Below, piece after piece: positions 4,866 to 5,517 of a stretch of 5,517 nucleotides of DNA. Numbering within the stretch: the first letter of the stretch is position 1; every line of letters starts with the position of its first letter. Source of the DNA: Saprospiraceae bacterium (GTDB taxonomy: Bacteria > Bacteroidota > Bacteroidia > Chitinophagales > Saprospiraceae); assembly GCA_023299965.1 (NCBI GenBank), contig JALZVN010000328.1:1-5517 (forward strand), given 5' to 3'. The translations under genes were made by a program, and so were the position numbers. The notes beneath the pieces were generated by a model, which saw only the letters and a program-made list of their open reading frames with translations, was not told the DNA's origin and did no database searches.

Positions 4866-5324
4866 ATGAAACATATTAATTGGTTACCTCTTTTCTTTAT
4901 TTTTTTTACCGCTTTCTCTCTTTCCGCACAGTCTGCATCCAAAGTAGTTTTAGTTTCTAAAGGTATCTCTGAGTATCATCCGGTCAAATCCTTACCGATA
5001 GATAAGCAGTATATAAGAGCGTCCGGAATCCCTAAATTACCGATTCATAAAGCCCCTGATTCTTTCGAAAAACATTATCTAATTCGTGTGCATCAATCCG
5101 ATGAACGAATTTTTCATCAATTCTTACCCAGTCCAACTGCAGCTGTACTCTACAGTAGGGGAGTAGACCACAAAGGCTACGATTACTTTTTGTCCATGCC
5201 ATTTGAAAAGAAAGAACAAGCAGAGCTGTTTCTCCAACATCTTAAGGGATCAGCCTACAGTCAGGCCATCGTCGTCAAAAAATTGCCCAAAAAAGTGAAA
5301 TGTAATTGTTTTAGTAGAATGTGA
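4866..5324 (+). CDS. Secreted protein with SPOR-like C-terminal half, 152 aa
   Basis: A Sec signal peptide is clear: MKHINW, a hydrophobic core LPLFFIFFTAFSLS, and a probable cleavage near LSAQ (residues 19-22), typical of Bacteroidota. The ATG at 4866 is chosen over the in-frame TTG at 4839, which would put nine polar residues before the signal peptide and start almost on the promoter. The mature protein has a proline-rich stretch (residues 36-64). Then come HYLIRVHQ (70-77) and YDYFLSMPFEKKEQAELFLQ (105-124). The second stretch has the layout of the latter half of a SPOR domain, a strand, then P-F, then a helix with AE spaced as in peptidoglycan-binding SPOR proteins, followed by AIVVKKL. 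The match is by pattern only; the domain would be degenerate. The end, KCNCFSRM, carries two cysteines. Likely periplasmic or envelope-located; no enzyme motif is seen. Confidence 0.7.
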   Translation: MKHINWLPLFFIFFTAFSLSAQSASKVVLVSKGISEYHPVKSLPIDKQYIRASGIPKLPIHKAPDSFEKHYLIRVHQSDERIFHQFLPSPTAAVLYSRGVDHKGYDYFLSMPFEKKEQAELFLQHLKGSAYSQAIVVKKLPKKVKCNCFSRM

Positions 5325-5333
5325 TTTTTTTAG

Positions 5334-5401
5334 CCTCTAGCCTCTAGCTTTTTTGATACTCAATACTCTTGCATTTGCTTTATCTCTTGCATTTGCTTCT
5401 A
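5334..5401. repeat. Short tandem repeats: 7-bp TAGCCTC units and an 18-bp repeat
   Basis: Just after the secreted-protein gene, the heptamer TAGCCTC stands twice in tandem, followed by a partial third unit. From 5366 an 18-bp unit beginning CTCTTGCATTTGCTT is repeated: copy 1 is 5366-5383 and copy 2 is 5384-5401, identical over the first 15 bases. No reading frame explains them. Confidence 0.75.
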
Positions 5402-5408
5402 CCTTCAT

Positions 5409-5517
5409 AATTCTTTTACGTACTCGTAATCCCTGCGTTCATAATTCATAACTCATAATTCACAATTCTTTTCCGTACTCGTAATCCCTGCGTTCATAAT
5501 TCATAATTCACAATTCA
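5409..5517. repeat. 55-bp tandem repeat, two copies, running off the window
   Basis: Copy 1 (5409-5463) and copy 2 (5464-5517, last base missing at the edge) agree at 51 of 54 positions. Each holds CGTACTCGTAATCCCTGCG followed by runs of smaller TTCATAA / TTCACAA heptamer-like units, so the repeat is nested. On the minus strand this reads as GAATTATGAATT-type heptamers, a kind of short tandem repeat seen between genes in several bacterial groups. More copies probably lie beyond the window. Confidence 0.85.

Noticed and set aside
5333..5424. Short minus-strand frame starting MKVEANARDKANAR within the repeats
   Set aside because: It is only about 23 codons and consists of the 18-bp tandem repeat. 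There is no independent support for coding.
5366..5517. CRISPR array at the window end
   Set aside because: The 55-bp units are directly adjacent with no unique spacers, and the smaller units are degenerate heptamers. It is a tandem repeat.

Overview
The window reads as AT-rich chromosomal DNA of a Bacteroidota bacterium, possibly from the Saprospiria side of the phylum. Signs of this are start codons without Shine-Dalgarno sequences behind A/T-rich leaders, TAnnTTTG-type -7 boxes, an FSSC-type lipobox, an LSAQ-type signal peptide, and a cohesin-like secreted domain of a kind common in Saprospiraceae. The lineage is an inference; no ribosomal RNA or other marker gene is present.

Layout. Positions 1-457 hold no convincing gene. 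They contain two copies of a 44-bp direct repeat (2-45 and 412-455) on either side of a mirror-symmetric cluster of six small hairpins with GAA/TTC triloops (189-373), resembling a REP/RAYT-type non-autonomous element. A conserved hypothetical gene follows on the minus strand (458-1042). It is divergent from a stand-alone NadR-type nucleoside kinase/ATPase gene (1239-1754). The gene-free gap 1755-2175 contains a foldback element (1913-2045) whose arms pair over 29 bp including two G.U pairs, plus an 8-bp dyad in front of the next gene.

Positions 2176-3285 encode an acidic, nearly proline-free LEA-like helical repeat protein. Its stop codon lies only 12 nt from a tRNA-Leu(GAG) gene (3298-3381). 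A strong stem-loop (3455-3489) follows and sits directly in front of a cohesin-like lipoprotein gene (start 3508, not the longer in-frame start at 3466). After a 370-nt gap with terminator-like structures come a predicted 62-aa single-span membrane protein (4472-4660) and a secreted protein with a SPOR-like C-terminal half (start best placed at ATG 4866). The end of the window (5334-5517) is nested tandem repeats that run off the edge.

The genes do not form an evident pathway or a recognisable defence, secretion or mobile system. The kinase would belong to NAD salvage, the LEA-like protein to a stress or structural role in the cytoplasm, and the lipoprotein and SPOR-like protein to the envelope. 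The most unusual content is non-coding: the mirror hairpin array, the foldback element, the LEA-tRNA junction, the leader hairpin and the terminal repeats.
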